Below are positions 41,977 to 52,091 of a stretch of 64,000 nucleotides of DNA, one piece after another (positions within the stretch are counted from its first letter, which is position 1; the number at the start of each line of letters is the position of its first letter). This DNA comes from Glaciimonas sp. PCH181 (GTDB taxonomy: Bacteria; Pseudomonadota; Gammaproteobacteria; Burkholderiales; Burkholderiaceae_D), in the NCBI RefSeq assembly GCF_003056055.1, contig NZ_PYFP01000001.1, forward strand, positions 806,001 through 870,000, in the 5' to 3' direction. Under the pieces are notes generated by a model. That model was not told the origin of the DNA and made no database searches. It saw only the letters and a list, made by a program, of their open reading frames with translations. Made by a program: the position numbers and the translations under genes.

Positions 41977-43233
41977 ATGTGTGCGTTCCTCGGTTATTGC
42001 CTAGCCCCTACCCCAACTCATTTTTTGATTGGATTCCAATTGCTAAAAATTCCCGCTCCTGATGCGCGCCAGCCCAATTTGACCGCACTCCGCAATCAGA
42101 AAATGGCACGCTCACCACACGCCTATGTCAGAGGCAATACGATGCAGTATTATGCGTGGTTGCACAGTTTGCGAGGGCACTCACTTCCGCAAGGCCCGGC
42201 AATCTGGATCTGCGGTGACTGCCATCTTGGCAATCTTGGACCGTTAGCTGCTGCTGATGGACATGTAGATGTGCAGATACGCGATTTCGATCAGACAATT
42301 ATCGGAAATCCGGCACACGATCTGGTCCGACTAGCCTTATCGCTTGCCGCAGTCGCACGTGGTTCGCGCCTGCCGGGGATTGTTACTTCAAACATGCTCG
42401 AACAATTGATGATCGGTTATGAGCAAGCGCTGGAAGCGGGTGAAGAACGGGTGGCGATGGAAAAACCGCACGTTGTAAAAGTCGTTATGCGCAGCGCGGT
42501 TAAACGCTCCTGGAAAGAACTGGCGAAGGAAAGGATCGTCAATACAAAGCCGAATATTCCACTCGGCAAAAATTTCTGGCCACTGTCAAAAGCTGAGAAA
42601 AAAGGTATTTCTCAGATGTTTGCAGCGGAAGAAATGGTGAAACTGATCACGACACTGAAGTCGCGTGATGATGACGCCAAAATCGAAGTATTGGATGCTG
42701 CCTATTGGGTCAAAGGTTGTAGCTCATTGGGACGATTACGCTACGCGGTATTGGTGAGCGTTGGCGAAACTGATTTTTGCCTGATGGATATCAAAGAAGC
42801 CGTGATCGCGGCGGCCCCGCGCTATCCCCACGTCAGCATGCCGCGTGACAATGCGCGCCGCGTCGTAGAAGGTGCGCGCCACATGTCGCCCGCATTAGGC
42901 GAACGCATGATAGCGCAGCGCTTTTTAGAGCGTGGTGTTTTCATTCGCGAACTATTACCGCAAGATCTTAAATTAGAAATCGATCAGCTGAGCGCTGAGC
43001 AAGCGACACATATGGGCCGCTATCTGGCGTACGCCGTTGGTTGCGCCCATGCCCGGCAAATGGATGACGCCACGCGCAAAAATTGGCTGCGTGAACTCAA
43101 ACTTAATCGCAGTAAGACATTTTCCACCCCTGATTGGCTATGGACAGGCGTGGTACAACTGATCGCCAGCCATGAGGCTGGTTATTTAGAGCATTGCCGT
43201 AAATATGCATTGGAAACCGAAGGCAAGGGCTGA
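41977..43233 (+). CDS. DUF2252 family protein (kinase-like fold)
   Basis: A 418-residue DUF2252 protein. Conserved pieces are RNQKMARSPHAYVRG, ICGDCHLGNLGP and QIRDFDQTIIGNPAHDLVRL, which resemble the catalytic HxD-like and metal loops of aminoglycoside phosphotransferase-type kinases. The last third has PQDLKLEIDQLSAEQAT. No substrate is known for the family. Confidence 0.85.
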   Translation: MCAFLGYCLAPTPTHFLIGFQLLKIPAPDARQPNLTALRNQKMARSPHAYVRGNTMQYYAWLHSLRGHSLPQGPAIWICGDCHLGNLGPLAAADGHVDVQIRDFDQTIIGNPAHDLVRLALSLAAVARGSRLPGIVTSNMLEQLMIGYEQALEAGEERVAMEKPHVVKVVMRSAVKRSWKELAKERIVNTKPNIPLGKNFWPLSKAEKKGISQMFAAEEMVKLITTLKSRDDDAKIEVLDAAYWVKGCSSLGRLRYAVLVSVGETDFCLMDIKEAVIAAAPRYPHVSMPRDNARRVVEGARHMSPALGERMIAQRFLERGVFIRELLPQDLKLEIDQLSAEQATHMGRYLAYAVGCAHARQMDDATRKNWLRELKLNRSKTFSTPDWLWTGVVQLIASHEAGYLEHCRKYALETEGKG

Positions 43234-43283
43234 TGTCGTTGCTCAATCCCATTTTGATAATTGATTTTTTACCTTAGAAAAAA

Positions 43284-43985
43284 ATGAACATGATGCAAAT
43301 AAAAGTATTGGCATTTGATGTATTCGGAACAGTCGTGGACTGGCACACCAGCATCGCCCGCGAAATTGACGCGATGCAACTGGGTATCGACGGCGCTGAG
43401 TTTGCGCTAGCGTGGCGGGATGGCTATAAACCGGCGATGCAACGGGTGATGTCGGGTGAGCTGGGATGGACGCTGATCGATGATCTGCATCGTTTGATTT
43501 TGGACGATCTTTTGCAACGTTTTGAGATTATCGGTCTGGACGAAGGACAGAAATGCCATCTCAACAAAATATGGCATCGGCTGGATGCGTGGCCTGATTC
43601 GGTCGAGGGCTTAACGCGCCTGAAATCCAGATATACGATTTGCTCTTTGTCGAACGGCAATATTGGACTGCTTGCCGACATGGCGAAACACGCTGGATTG
43701 CCGTGGGACTGCATTTTGTCTGCCGAAGTATTCAAGAAATACAAACCCGACCCGGCCACCTATCTCGGCGTGGCAAAGATATTTGACGTGGCGCCGAGCG
43801 AAGTAATGCTAGTGGCGGCGCATCAGGATGACTTGGAAGCCGCGCGCAAAACAGGATTAAAAACTGCCTACATCGAGCGCCCTTATGAATTTGGGGCAGC
43901 CCGGATTAAGGACGTTTCTCCTCATCCAGAGAATACTTTTCATGCACCTAACCTGATCACGCTTGCAGAAATCCTTGGATGTTAG
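43284..43985 (+). CDS. Haloacid dehalogenase, type II (HAD superfamily)
   Basis: A 233-residue HAD hydrolase. The nucleophile Asp is in LAFDVFGTVVDW; motif II is ICSLSNGN; the lysine motif III is VFKKYKPDP; motif IV acidic residues follow in VAAHQDDLEAA. The SNGN and KPDPATY features match L-2-haloacid dehalogenase type II. Two ATGs lie near the start (43284, 43290). True activity on haloacids is not assured. Confidence 0.85.
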   Translation: MNMMQIKVLAFDVFGTVVDWHTSIAREIDAMQLGIDGAEFALAWRDGYKPAMQRVMSGELGWTLIDDLHRLILDDLLQRFEIIGLDEGQKCHLNKIWHRLDAWPDSVEGLTRLKSRYTICSLSNGNIGLLADMAKHAGLPWDCILSAEVFKKYKPDPATYLGVAKIFDVAPSEVMLVAAHQDDLEAARKTGLKTAYIERPYEFGAARIKDVSPHPENTFHAPNLITLAEILGC

Positions 43986-44014
43986 ACCGCTTGCAATAAT
44001 AAACGAATGTCCAA

Positions 44015-44039
44015 TATAATATAGTCCCCTACCCTATAT
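44015..44039 (+). promoter_or_regulatory. Putative promoter and RcnR-type operator for the metal efflux operon
   Basis: A 6-bp inverted repeat, ATATAG and CTATAT, flanks a C-rich 9-bp core (44019-44039). A TATAAT hexamer at 44015-44020 overlaps its left arm. RcnR/CsoR-type operators have a G/C tract between AT-rich arms, so this fits a site for the regulator encoded 26 bp downstream. Confidence 0.6.
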
Positions 44040-44064
44040 TTGACATTACTATCGGAGTTGCATC

Positions 44065-44340
44065 ATGGGCCATACTATTCGAGATAAACAAAAACTTTTA
44101 AATCGTGTCAGACGCATTCGGGGACAAATCGATGCGATTGAGCGGGCATTAGTGGACGAAGGCGATTGCATAAAGGTATTGCAGCAGATAACAAGTTGCC
44201 GCGGTGCAATGACGGGCTTATTGGCTGTCGTGCTGGAAGATCATATTCGTACGCACCTGGTTGATGTCGCGCCGCATGAAGGCACGCATGAAGATGCCAA
44301 GGAACAATTGATCGACGTTGTCCATAGTTTTTTCAAGTGA
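44065..44340 (+). CDS. dmeR: Nickel/cobalt-responsive repressor, RcnR/DmeR-type (CsoR family)
   Basis: A 91-residue all-helical metal sensor. All four residues used by E. coli RcnR for Ni/Co, His3, Cys35, His60 and His64, are present at the same positions. There is an extra Cys45 in TSCRGA. It is encoded directly before a DmeF-type efflux pump, so metal binding should release it from the operator upstream and switch on export. Confidence 0.9.
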   Translation: MGHTIRDKQKLLNRVRRIRGQIDAIERALVDEGDCIKVLQQITSCRGAMTGLLAVVLEDHIRTHLVDVAPHEGTHEDAKEQLIDVVHSFFK

Positions 44341-44348
44341 GTCTGACC

Positions 44349-45401
44349 ATGAAAACATTTTATGAAACGCCTTTTGGTGTAGGACATGATCACGTGTTTT
44401 TGGGTGAAGGCCATGATAAAAACGGCCGCAAGACGTGGGCCGTGATTGTGCTATGTAGCGCGATGATGCTAGCCGAAATTGTGGGCGGCAAGTTGTTTGG
44501 TTCGCTAGCGCTGGTCGCGGATGGGATGCATATGTCCACGCATGCTGGGGCAATGTTAATTGCAGCTCTCGCGTATACCTACGCCCGCAAACATGCGCGT
44601 GATCCGCGTTTTGTATTCGGCACCGGCAAGTTGGGCGACCTGGCGGGATTTACCAGCGCGATTATTCTGGCAATGATCGCTGTACTGATCGGCTATGAGG
44701 CGATTGCACGCCTTATGTCACCGGTACCGATTCATTTTGGCGAAGCGATCCCTATTGCTATCGTTGGATTAATGGTAAATATTGCCAGCGCATGGTTGCT
44801 CAGCGGCGATCATCATGGACACTCCCACCAAACCGGCCACGGCCATAGCCACCCGCACGGAGAAGCGTCACATCCTGCACATGCGCCCCACCAAAACAAT
44901 CTGCATCATGAGCACAGTGCCAAAGTTGAAGAACATGGCCATCAACATGAAGCGCACAGCGTCGACACGCGAGATCACAATATGCGTGCGGCCTATATTC
45001 ATGTGATTGCCGACGCCGCCGTATCGGTATTGGCGATTATTGGGCTGCTGTTAGCAAAGACATTTGGATGGTTATGGATGGACCCAGTAGCTGGGATTAT
45101 TGGCGCGCTAGTGATCGCAAACTGGTCTGTCGGATTGGCGCGCGATACCGGTGCCATCTTGATGGATGTCAGCCCCGACGATAAAATGGCAAATAAAGTA
45201 CGCGCAGTTGTTGCCACGGCGAATGACAAACTGGTGGACTTGCATGTGTGGCGTTTAGGGCCGGGGCACTTTGGTGCAGTCGTCTCTCTGGTCACAGCCG
45301 AGCCTGCGCATGGACCGGCTTATTACCATACCGCGCTGCGAAAAATCAAAGGACTATCCCACATCACGGTCGAAGTCCATACAGGGCTGGGGCCAGCATA
45401 A
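44349..45401 (+). CDS. dmeF: CDF-family cobalt/nickel efflux transporter DmeF
   Basis: About 350 residues. A first helix with ADGMHMSTHAGAM, then six membrane segments and a long His-rich cytoplasmic loop (DHHGHSHQTGHGHSHPHG, NNLHHEHSAKVEEHGHQHEA). HVIADAAVSVLAIIGLLLAK holds the second metal site. The C-terminus is a CDF ferredoxin-like domain. The ATG at 44349 is chosen; a GTG at 44337 overlapping the regulator stop is possible. It exports Co/Ni using proton gradient. Confidence 0.9.
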   Translation: MKTFYETPFGVGHDHVFLGEGHDKNGRKTWAVIVLCSAMMLAEIVGGKLFGSLALVADGMHMSTHAGAMLIAALAYTYARKHARDPRFVFGTGKLGDLAGFTSAIILAMIAVLIGYEAIARLMSPVPIHFGEAIPIAIVGLMVNIASAWLLSGDHHGHSHQTGHGHSHPHGEASHPAHAPHQNNLHHEHSAKVEEHGHQHEAHSVDTRDHNMRAAYIHVIADAAVSVLAIIGLLLAKTFGWLWMDPVAGIIGALVIANWSVGLARDTGAILMDVSPDDKMANKVRAVVATANDKLVDLHVWRLGPGHFGAVVSLVTAEPAHGPAYYHTALRKIKGLSHITVEVHTGLGPA

Positions 45402-45434
45402 CCATTGAACTGTGTGATTTAAGCGACCGATGCG

Positions 45435-46223
45435 CTACGCCATAGCGACGAGGAAGCGCCTTACTACCTCACCAATTTGTTCGACAGCACCTGCCGGCGC
45501 GGAAAACCGCTGGCGGGTGCGTTTGCCATTTTTTTCAACGTCGAATCCATAGCAATCAATTCCCAACATTCTTAGCGGGCCGGGTCCTGAATAGGTATCG
45601 GTGATGCCTTGTAGCAAATTTCTTTCCTCTGCCAACGGCAATACCTCGACCGTCGACCACTCTTCGTTTTCAATCCATCCCATATTGCCGAATCCGGCAA
45701 CATACCGCGCTCGCTGCGGCAACAACCGATAAAAAGAAAACCCACCTAAAGCCAGATACTCTTTGGCATCCGGATGGTAACGAAGATAGCGCGCAATACC
45801 ATCTGCAGAAAGTTGAATGGGTGTGACGTCGCCGACAATCGAAATCCTTTCAGTCGTCAGGACATGCTGACCGTCATGACTATGAATCAGCAGGCTGGCA
45901 CGAGAATCCGTGATCAGATTTTTCGTATGCTCGGCAAGGTCGCTGATGAGAAACAGCGGACAGTGCTGCTCATCGAGCGCGAATGGCAACGCGGTCGCAA
46001 AAGGATAGCCAGGCATTTGCGTTGAGTGCGTTGCTAAACTGCCCAAGCCGCTTCGTGGAGTAAATGTATCGCTGAAGGGAATGTTATTTTCATACGAGTT
46101 GGGTTGCTTTATAGCATCAATAACGAAGGAATTTTGAACGCGACCATGACATGATCCTACGCATAAAAAAGTAAGCAGACAATTACTATATGCATTGTCC
46201 TTGAAGACAGGCACCGCAATCAA
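45435..46223 (-). CDS. HugZ-like pyridoxamine-phosphate-oxidase-fold protein
   Basis: Up to 262 residues. The split-barrel domain shows GSLATHSTQMPGYPFATALPF, HCPLFLISDLAEHTKNL and a C-terminal DUF2470-like part (LLQGITDTYSGPGPLRMLGIDCYGFD). Related proteins bind or degrade heme. The start is unsure: the frame opens at a TTG (46223), and the first ~45 residues look foreign to the family. It converges on dmeF. Heme use is inferred from family only. Confidence 0.7.
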   Translation of the reverse strand: MIAVPVFKDNAYSNCLLTFLCVGSCHGRVQNSFVIDAIKQPNSYENNIPFSDTFTPRSGLGSLATHSTQMPGYPFATALPFALDEQHCPLFLISDLAEHTKNLITDSRASLLIHSHDGQHVLTTERISIVGDVTPIQLSADGIARYLRYHPDAKEYLALGGFSFYRLLPQRARYVAGFGNMGWIENEEWSTVEVLPLAEERNLLQGITDTYSGPGPLRMLGIDCYGFDVEKNGKRTRQRFSAPAGAVEQIGEVVRRFLVAMA

Positions 46224-46347
46224 ATTATGGCAGTTTAACGACCTCTAATGATAGGATGGAAAGTAAGGTTAATTTTTCAATTACCCTTTTTTTGCCCTTC
46301 TAATTTTCGCTCCCTGAACGTTAAGTATTAATGGAAACCTGTTTTTT

Positions 46348-47541
46348 ATGAGAATTTCTCCAGGCATTTTTTTTAATTCCGTTCGATCAATGATGGCATT
46401 ACTCCTGCTGACGGTGTTCATCATTCCAGCAAGTAAAGCAGCCGGAAATACAGCGAGCAATATCGCGGCAGGCAAACCCATCAGTACATGTTCTATGCAA
46501 GCCTCGCCAGAATGCTTTTTCAGAGTTGATCTGAAATCAGCTAGCAACAATGGCGGCACGTTAGGGTTTTATGCATCGGAACCGTTCACCAACGGTAATA
46601 CGCGGTTAAATACTTCTATTACATCTGTATTAATCGCGATTCACGGGCATTCACATGACGTCAGTAAAACGTTTAATGCCGCTATTGCAGCGGCAAAAAC
46701 AGACAATTTGCGGTCTACACTAATCATTGCACCGCTGTTTCAGGTCGATGACGCAAATGCCCAAAAATGTCGCACTTTGGATCAACAGTCTTCGCAACCG
46801 GGCGATTTGATGTGGAATTGCAATAGCTGGATGGCAGACGGTGCGGCACAAAATATGGCAGAGATGACGTCCTTCAAAGCGCTGGATCAATTGGTTGAAC
46901 AGATCGCGGAACGCTATCCCAGCGTAAAGACCGTAACCATCGCCGGGTTTTCTGCTGGCGCACAAATGGTGCAGCATTACGTCCCCTTCTCAAACTTGAA
47001 TGCAAAACCGTATGCGCTACGCTTCGTGATAGCCGATCCGGGCACGTGGCTTTATTTCGATCAGCAACGGCCACAACCAACTATCGCAGACAAGCCAGTC
47101 TCTTGGGCCGATTGTGACCTTGATGGTAAAACTGATTTTGGAAAATGCAGCATTGAGATGAGTACATCGCAGGATATGGAAAATAATTGCGCGGGCTATA
47201 ACGACTGGAAATACGGTACTGACAAACTACCAAAAATGCTCTCACAGAATCGCAGCGCCGGGCTTGCACGCAAGGCCTATCAAGCTGCCGACATCACTTA
47301 TCTGGAAGCTGCACTCGACAGCGGCAGTAGCAAAAAAGCATCCTATAAAATCCTCGATAAATCTTGCGGCGCGGCCCTGCAAGGCCCCTTCCGCCTGCAT
47401 CGCGGCTTGGCTTATCATCTCTATGATCAACAAATACTAGCCTCGCCACATCATAGGATGATGGAAATTGTGCCTGATTGCGGTCACAATGTAGCCTGTG
47501 TTTTTCCCTCTGAGATAGGCCGAAAAGCGCTCTTCAGATAA
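46348..47541 (+). CDS. Secreted alpha/beta-hydrolase-like protein
   Basis: A 397-residue protein with a signal peptide (MMALLLLTVFIIPASKAAG). The hydrolase features are SVLIAIHGHSHD (oxyanion region), the nucleophile elbow VTIAGFSAGAQMV and a late His in VPDCGHNVACVF. Several Cys residues suggest disulfides in the periplasm or outside. It stands alone. Esterase or similar activity is likely, substrate unknown. Confidence 0.72.
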   Translation: MRISPGIFFNSVRSMMALLLLTVFIIPASKAAGNTASNIAAGKPISTCSMQASPECFFRVDLKSASNNGGTLGFYASEPFTNGNTRLNTSITSVLIAIHGHSHDVSKTFNAAIAAAKTDNLRSTLIIAPLFQVDDANAQKCRTLDQQSSQPGDLMWNCNSWMADGAAQNMAEMTSFKALDQLVEQIAERYPSVKTVTIAGFSAGAQMVQHYVPFSNLNAKPYALRFVIADPGTWLYFDQQRPQPTIADKPVSWADCDLDGKTDFGKCSIEMSTSQDMENNCAGYNDWKYGTDKLPKMLSQNRSAGLARKAYQAADITYLEAALDSGSSKKASYKILDKSCGAALQGPFRLHRGLAYHLYDQQILASPHHRMMEIVPDCGHNVACVFPSEIGRKALFR

Positions 47542-47581
47542 GCAGAAGACCCACTAAACATAAGCAACACGACAGCGACAG

Positions 47582-48050
47582 ATGGATAAAATAGATAAAC
47601 AAATATTGGCAATACTGCAAGAAGATGCCACCGTCGCGGTGGCAGAAATTGCCGAAAAAGTGAGTTTATCGCTAACACCGTGCTGGCGTCGCATTCAGAA
47701 ATTAGAAGAAGAAGGTTATTTACTGAAGCGCGTTGCCCTGCTAGATGCTGAAAAGTTAAATGTAGGTGTGACGGTTTTTTGTATCGATCAAAACCAACCA
47801 ACATAATGCAGCGTGGTACGAACAATTCAGCACCACGGTAAAACTAATTCCTGAAGTAGTCGAGTTTTACCGCATGAGCGGGAATATTGATTATCTGCTG
47901 CGGATAGTTGTGCCAAATATCGCCGCCTATGACAAGGTGTATCAGAAGCTGACGCAATCTAATGCGTTATTCGATGTTAACGCCAGCTTTGCGATGGAGC
48001 AGATTAAACACACCACCGCTCTGCCATTGGGATATATCGACGTTGATTAA
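47582..48050 (+). pseudogene. Lrp/AsnC-family regulator with a +1 frameshift
   Basis: The first frame gives the Lrp helix-turn-helix (MDKIDKQILAILQEDATVAV, LSLTPCWRRIQKLEEEGYL) and ends at 47806. The second, from about 47785, gives the effector domain (NAAWYEQFSTTVKLIPEVVE, YRMSGNIDYLLRIVVP). Removing one T from the T6 run near 47771-47776 joins them as VTVFVSIKTNQHNAAW, a normal Lrp of about 155 residues. A real mutation or a homopolymer error. It converges on the MetC-like gene. Confidence 0.85.
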
Positions 48051-48116
48051 TCGCCTTAATCAAGCAAATACCAATCGAATATCAAGTGAACATTGCTCGT
48101 TACAACGCAGCAGTAA

Positions 48117-49412
48117 CTAACATGCGGCCGCCATACATTTGAAGGCGCGCCCCATGTCGTACTTCAAATCATCTATATTTTCCAGCCCGACATGAATACG
48201 CACCAACGGATTTTGGTAAGTTTTGCTTGAGGCAACACGAGTCGGCGGTTTATCAATCGGTAGCGCCAGACTCTCGTAGCCGCCCCACGACAAGCCAATA
48301 CCGAACAATTGCAAGCTCTCAAAAAAACTGGCAAATGCAGGACGGCCTATGGGCTTCAACTCAATCGTGAACAAACCGCTCGCCCCCAGAAAATCTCGTT
48401 TCCAAAGCTGATGCCCCGGATCCGATGGAAGCGCAGGATGCAATACGCGCTCGACTAATGGCTGCGTCGCCAGATATTCAGCCAATTGCATGCCGCTATC
48501 CCAATGCTGACGCAAACGCACCGCCATACTACGCATCCCGCGCAAGGCCAGATAAATATCGTCAGGCCCGGCTGTTTGACCAAAGTCATGGGCACCTTGC
48601 TTCAAAATCGGCCACGAGCGTTGATTGGCGCTGGCGACACCTAATAACGCATCGGAGTGACCGACTATGTATTTTGTTGCTGCATGAATCGACACATCGA
48701 CGCCATGCTCGAAAGGTTTGAAATAAAGCGGTGTGGCCCAGGTATTATCCATCAGCACGTAAGCGCCAACCTTGTGCGCTTCTTCGGCGATGGCGGGTAT
48801 ATCTTGTACTTCAAAGGTCCATGAGCCGGGCGACTCGACAAACACGACACGGGTATTCGGTCGCATCAAATGGCGAATTTCGCCACCGATTAATGGGTCA
48901 AAAAACTCTACATCGACGCCCATCCGGCGCAATACACGCTCGGCAAAAGTACGCGTCGGGCCATAAGCGCTATCGGTAATTAATATGTGATCGCCAACTT
49001 GAACGAAAGCCATGATGCTATGCGTACAGGCCGACAATCCAGATGGGAACACCAGCGCATGGTCGCCGCCTTCCAGAGTAGTTATGGCTTGTTCGAATGA
49101 ACGTGTGGTAGGCGTGCCAAAACGGCCGTACTTAGCCATTGGATTGTCAGTTTGACGCCCTGCTTCCCAATCATCCAGATTATCTGCCATGATCGTCGAT
49201 CCGCGAAAAACTGGCGTGTTCACCATCCCGCCATACAAGGATGGCTCGCGACCGGCATGAATGAGCTGTGTATCCACGTGCTGGATGTGGGTTGGTTCCA
49301 CAGTTTGTGGCGCAAATAAGTCTGCTAATTCAACCGCTGTAGCGATAGACAAATCACCGAGGTCGTTAGAAATCGCACTTGAACTTGTGCTTGAAGAGTT
49401 AATTGAGGACAT
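48117..49412 (-). CDS. metC: Cystathionine beta-lyase (MetC-type, PLP-dependent)
   Basis: A 431-residue trans-sulfuration enzyme. The PLP lysine is in SIHAATKYIVGHSD; YGRFGTPTTRSFEQAI and VRIHVGLENIDDLKYDM are family motifs. It has a ~40-residue Ser-rich N-terminal extension. It cleaves cystathionine to homocysteine, pyruvate and ammonia. It adds a second route to homocysteine beside metY at 1743. A regulator of Lrp type lies at its 3' side. Confidence 0.87.
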   Translation of the reverse strand: MSSINSSSTSSSAISNDLGDLSIATAVELADLFAPQTVEPTHIQHVDTQLIHAGREPSLYGGMVNTPVFRGSTIMADNLDDWEAGRQTDNPMAKYGRFGTPTTRSFEQAITTLEGGDHALVFPSGLSACTHSIMAFVQVGDHILITDSAYGPTRTFAERVLRRMGVDVEFFDPLIGGEIRHLMRPNTRVVFVESPGSWTFEVQDIPAIAEEAHKVGAYVLMDNTWATPLYFKPFEHGVDVSIHAATKYIVGHSDALLGVASANQRSWPILKQGAHDFGQTAGPDDIYLALRGMRSMAVRLRQHWDSGMQLAEYLATQPLVERVLHPALPSDPGHQLWKRDFLGASGLFTIELKPIGRPAFASFFESLQLFGIGLSWGGYESLALPIDKPPTRVASSKTYQNPLVRIHVGLENIDDLKYDMGRAFKCMAAAC

Positions 49413-49805
49413 ACTTTTCCTTCACTGACCTGCCGGGCGATATTGCCAAGTAATGATTCTAAGTTCTTACGTTAGAAAAATATTTGCGTATTTTCCCTAA
49501 AAATCATTAAATTTAGAATTTTTTACTAATATTTGTCATGCATTGGGTAATTGTTTTTTATTTATCACCAATTTGGCAAATCAGGATTTACGCTTGATTG
49601 TTTTGACCTTATCAAGAGCGATTAATATGTAAAACATCTTAATTACACTGAAATCATATATTTGACAGCGCGGTAGGGGCAAGGCACTCTAAGCGCAGAT
49701 TTGTAGCTGTTTTATGGCCTGTTTATAGCTTGTTTATACGCATCACATGTTTCGCTGGACATTTTTAGTTCTACCTTATTAGATAGATTATTGGAGATTG
49801 AAGTC
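49413..49805. promoter_or_regulatory. AT-rich divergent promoter region between metC and ilvD
   Basis: About 390 bp, no gene. It is markedly AT-rich near metC. Candidate plus-strand -35 hexamers are TTGACC (49603-49608) and TTGACA (49662-49667), but no -10 is convincing. No leader peptide or attenuator hairpin for ilvD was seen. Confidence 0.45.
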
Positions 49806-51683
49806 ATGCCCGAATACCGCTCACGCACTACCACCCATGGCCGCAACATGGCCGGCGCTCGCGCTCTTTGGCGCGCAACCGGTATGAAAGATGGCGATTT
49901 CGATAAACCGATTGTTGCCGTAGTCAACTCTTTTACCCAATTCGTACCGGGTCACGTCCATTTGAAGGATCTCGGCCAACTGGTCGCGCGTGAAATCGAA
50001 GCGGCGGGCGGAGTTGCTAAAGAATTCAACACCATTGCGGTCGATGATGGTATCGCAATGGGTCACGGCGGCATGTTGTACTCGTTGCCTTCACGCGAAT
50101 TGATCGCGGACTCGGTTGAGTACATGGTCAATGCCCATTGCGCGGATGCAATGGTGTGTATTTCGAACTGCGACAAAATCACACCGGGCATGTTGATGGC
50201 TGCGATGCGCCTTAACATTCCTGTCGTGTTTGTCTCCGGCGGCCCAATGGAAGCTGGAAAAATCATTGAAAAAGTCATTCCCGGCCAATTTTCTACGACC
50301 CAAAAAATCATCAAAATCGATTTGGTCGATGCCATGATCAAAGCCGGCGATGCCTCCGTCAGCGATGCCGACATTGCCGAAATCGAACGTGCAGCCTGCC
50401 CAACCTGTGGCTCTTGCTCGGGTATGTTTACGGCTAATTCGATGAATTGCCTGACCGAAGCGCTGGGATTGGCGTTGCCCGGTAACGGCACGATCCTGGC
50501 AACGCACTCAGATCGTAAGGAATTATTCTTGCGCGCTGGCCGATTGATCGTTGAACTGGCTAAACGCCACTATGAGCAAGACGATTATTCAGTTCTGCCA
50601 CGCACCATCGCCAATAAAGCCGCATTTGAAAATGCGATGACGCTGGACGTCTCAATGGGCGGTTCTACCAACACTGTTTTGCATTTGCTGGCAGCGGCGC
50701 AAGAAGCCGAAGTCGAATTCAAGATGGCCGACATCGACCGTATCTCGCGTCACGTACCGTGTTTGTGCAAAGTCGCGCCGATGACGGACAAATACCATAT
50801 CGAAGACGTCCACCGTGCTGGCGGCATCATCAGTATTTTGGGTGAATTGGCCCGCGCTGGTTTGCTCGACACCACGCGCCCGACTATTCACAGTAAAGAT
50901 TTGGCCGAAGCCATTGCCAATAACGACATCACGCAAACCCAAGACCCGGCAGTGCATAAACTGTTTAGCGCGGCACCGGGCGGGGTTCCCACCCAAACTG
51001 CATTTTCGCAACAAAGCCGCTTTACCAGCCTGGATATGGACCGTAGCACCGGTTGTATTCGCGATAAAGAGCATGCTTATTCGCAAGATGGCGGCTTGGC
51101 TGTGTTGTACGGTAATCTGGCTGTCAATGGTTGTATCGTCAAAACTGCTGGCGTTGATGAAAGCATTCTTAAATTCACCGGCAGAGCGCGCGTGTTTGAA
51201 AGCCAGGACGCAGCGGTTGAAGCTATTCTTGGCGACGTAGTGCAAGCTGGCGACACCATCATTATTCGTTACGAAGGACCAAAAGGCGGCCCTGGAATGC
51301 AAGAAATGCTGTACCCGACCTCGTACATCAAATCGAAAGGTCTGGGCAAGTCTTGCGCGTTGTTCACTGATGGTCGTTTCTCAGGCGGCTCCTCAGGATT
51401 GGTGATCGGCCATGCTTCCCCAGAGGCAGCGGAAGGCGGCGCAATTGGTCTGGTCGAAGATGGCGATACCATCGAAATCGATATCCCGAATCGGAGTATC
51501 AACTTGGCGATCAGCGACGAAATATTAGCGCAACGCCGTGCAGCGATGGATGCCAAGGGCAAAGATGGCTGGAAGCCGGTCAACCGTCAGCGTTATGTTT
51601 CGCAAGCGTTGCAAGCGTATGCTGCGATGGCGACGTCGGCGGATCGTGGCGCAGTGCGTGATATTAGCCAGTTGAAGCGTTAA
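49806..51683 (+). CDS. ilvD: Dihydroxy-acid dehydratase
   Basis: About 625 residues, close to the E. coli enzyme. The Fe-S ligand cysteines are visible in [13 protein letters not shown] and [33 protein letters not shown] and [16 protein letters not shown] are family signatures. It dehydrates dihydroxy-isovalerate and dihydroxy-methylvalerate in Val/Leu/Ile synthesis. The ATG at 49806 has GGAG upstream; the TTG at 49791 is rejected. A terminator follows. Confidence 0.95.
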   Translation: MPEYRSRTTTHGRNMAGARALWRATGMKDGDFDKPIVAVVNSFTQFVPGHVHLKDLGQLVAREIEAAGGVAKEFNTIAVDDGIAMGHGGMLYSLPSRELIADSVEYMVNAHCADAMVCISNCDKITPGMLMAAMRLNIPVVFVSGGPMEAGKIIEKVIPGQFSTTQKIIKIDLVDAMIKAGDASVSDADIAEIERAACPTCGSCSGMFTANSMNCLTEALGLALPGNGTILATHSDRKELFLRAGRLIVELAKRHYEQDDYSVLPRTIANKAAFENAMTLDVSMGGSTNTVLHLLAAAQEAEVEFKMADIDRISRHVPCLCKVAPMTDKYHIEDVHRAGGIISILGELARAGLLDTTRPTIHSKDLAEAIANNDITQTQDPAVHKLFSAAPGGVPTQTAFSQQSRFTSLDMDRSTGCIRDKEHAYSQDGGLAVLYGNLAVNGCIVKTAGVDESILKFTGRARVFESQDAAVEAILGDVVQAGDTIIIRYEGPKGGPGMQEMLYPTSYIKSKGLGKSCALFTDGRFSGGSSGLVIGHASPEAAEGGAIGLVEDGDTIEIDIPNRSINLAISDEILAQRRAAMDAKGKDGWKPVNRQRYVSQALQAYAAMATSADRGAVRDISQLKR

Positions 51684-52091
51684 GCTCTCATGGGCGTACG
51701 AACAGCGTCGATGTGACGCTGTGGAGTAAATGTTGACCAGCAACAAAAAACGCGCCACTGGCGCGTTTTTTATTATCTTTCCGATTGATAAACTTACCCC
51801 AAAATAGTTGCATAGGGAAAAGCCATCGGATGTCAAATCAGGGCGGTATCTTCATAACCGCTTGCGCCCGATCCGAACCAGCCTATTAGAGAATTACTTT
51901 CACATTTAGTCCACCCAGCGGCATGCGATCCGTTGCGGAGCATAAATGGCAATATTCCGGGCATTAAATCAGGATGCCGCGCTTAAATCGCCGTAACCGA
52001 TTGGCAGCTGAGTGACGGGGGCGTAGACTACGGCCTCGGTGTGTTTTATCTCCTGCACTTTCGTTAAATATCCCTTCATTCGAAAAAATTC
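51684..52091. other. Intergenic region after ilvD
   Basis: About 400 bp with the ilvD terminator (51745-51772) and no convincing gene. The promoter of the flavoprotein gene at 52092 should be in its second half. Confidence 0.5.
51745..51772 (+). terminator. Rho-independent terminator of ilvD
   Basis: GC-rich 6-bp stem (51751-51756 with 51760-51765) framed by A6 and T6 that extend the pairing, then a T-rich tail. Confidence 0.88.
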
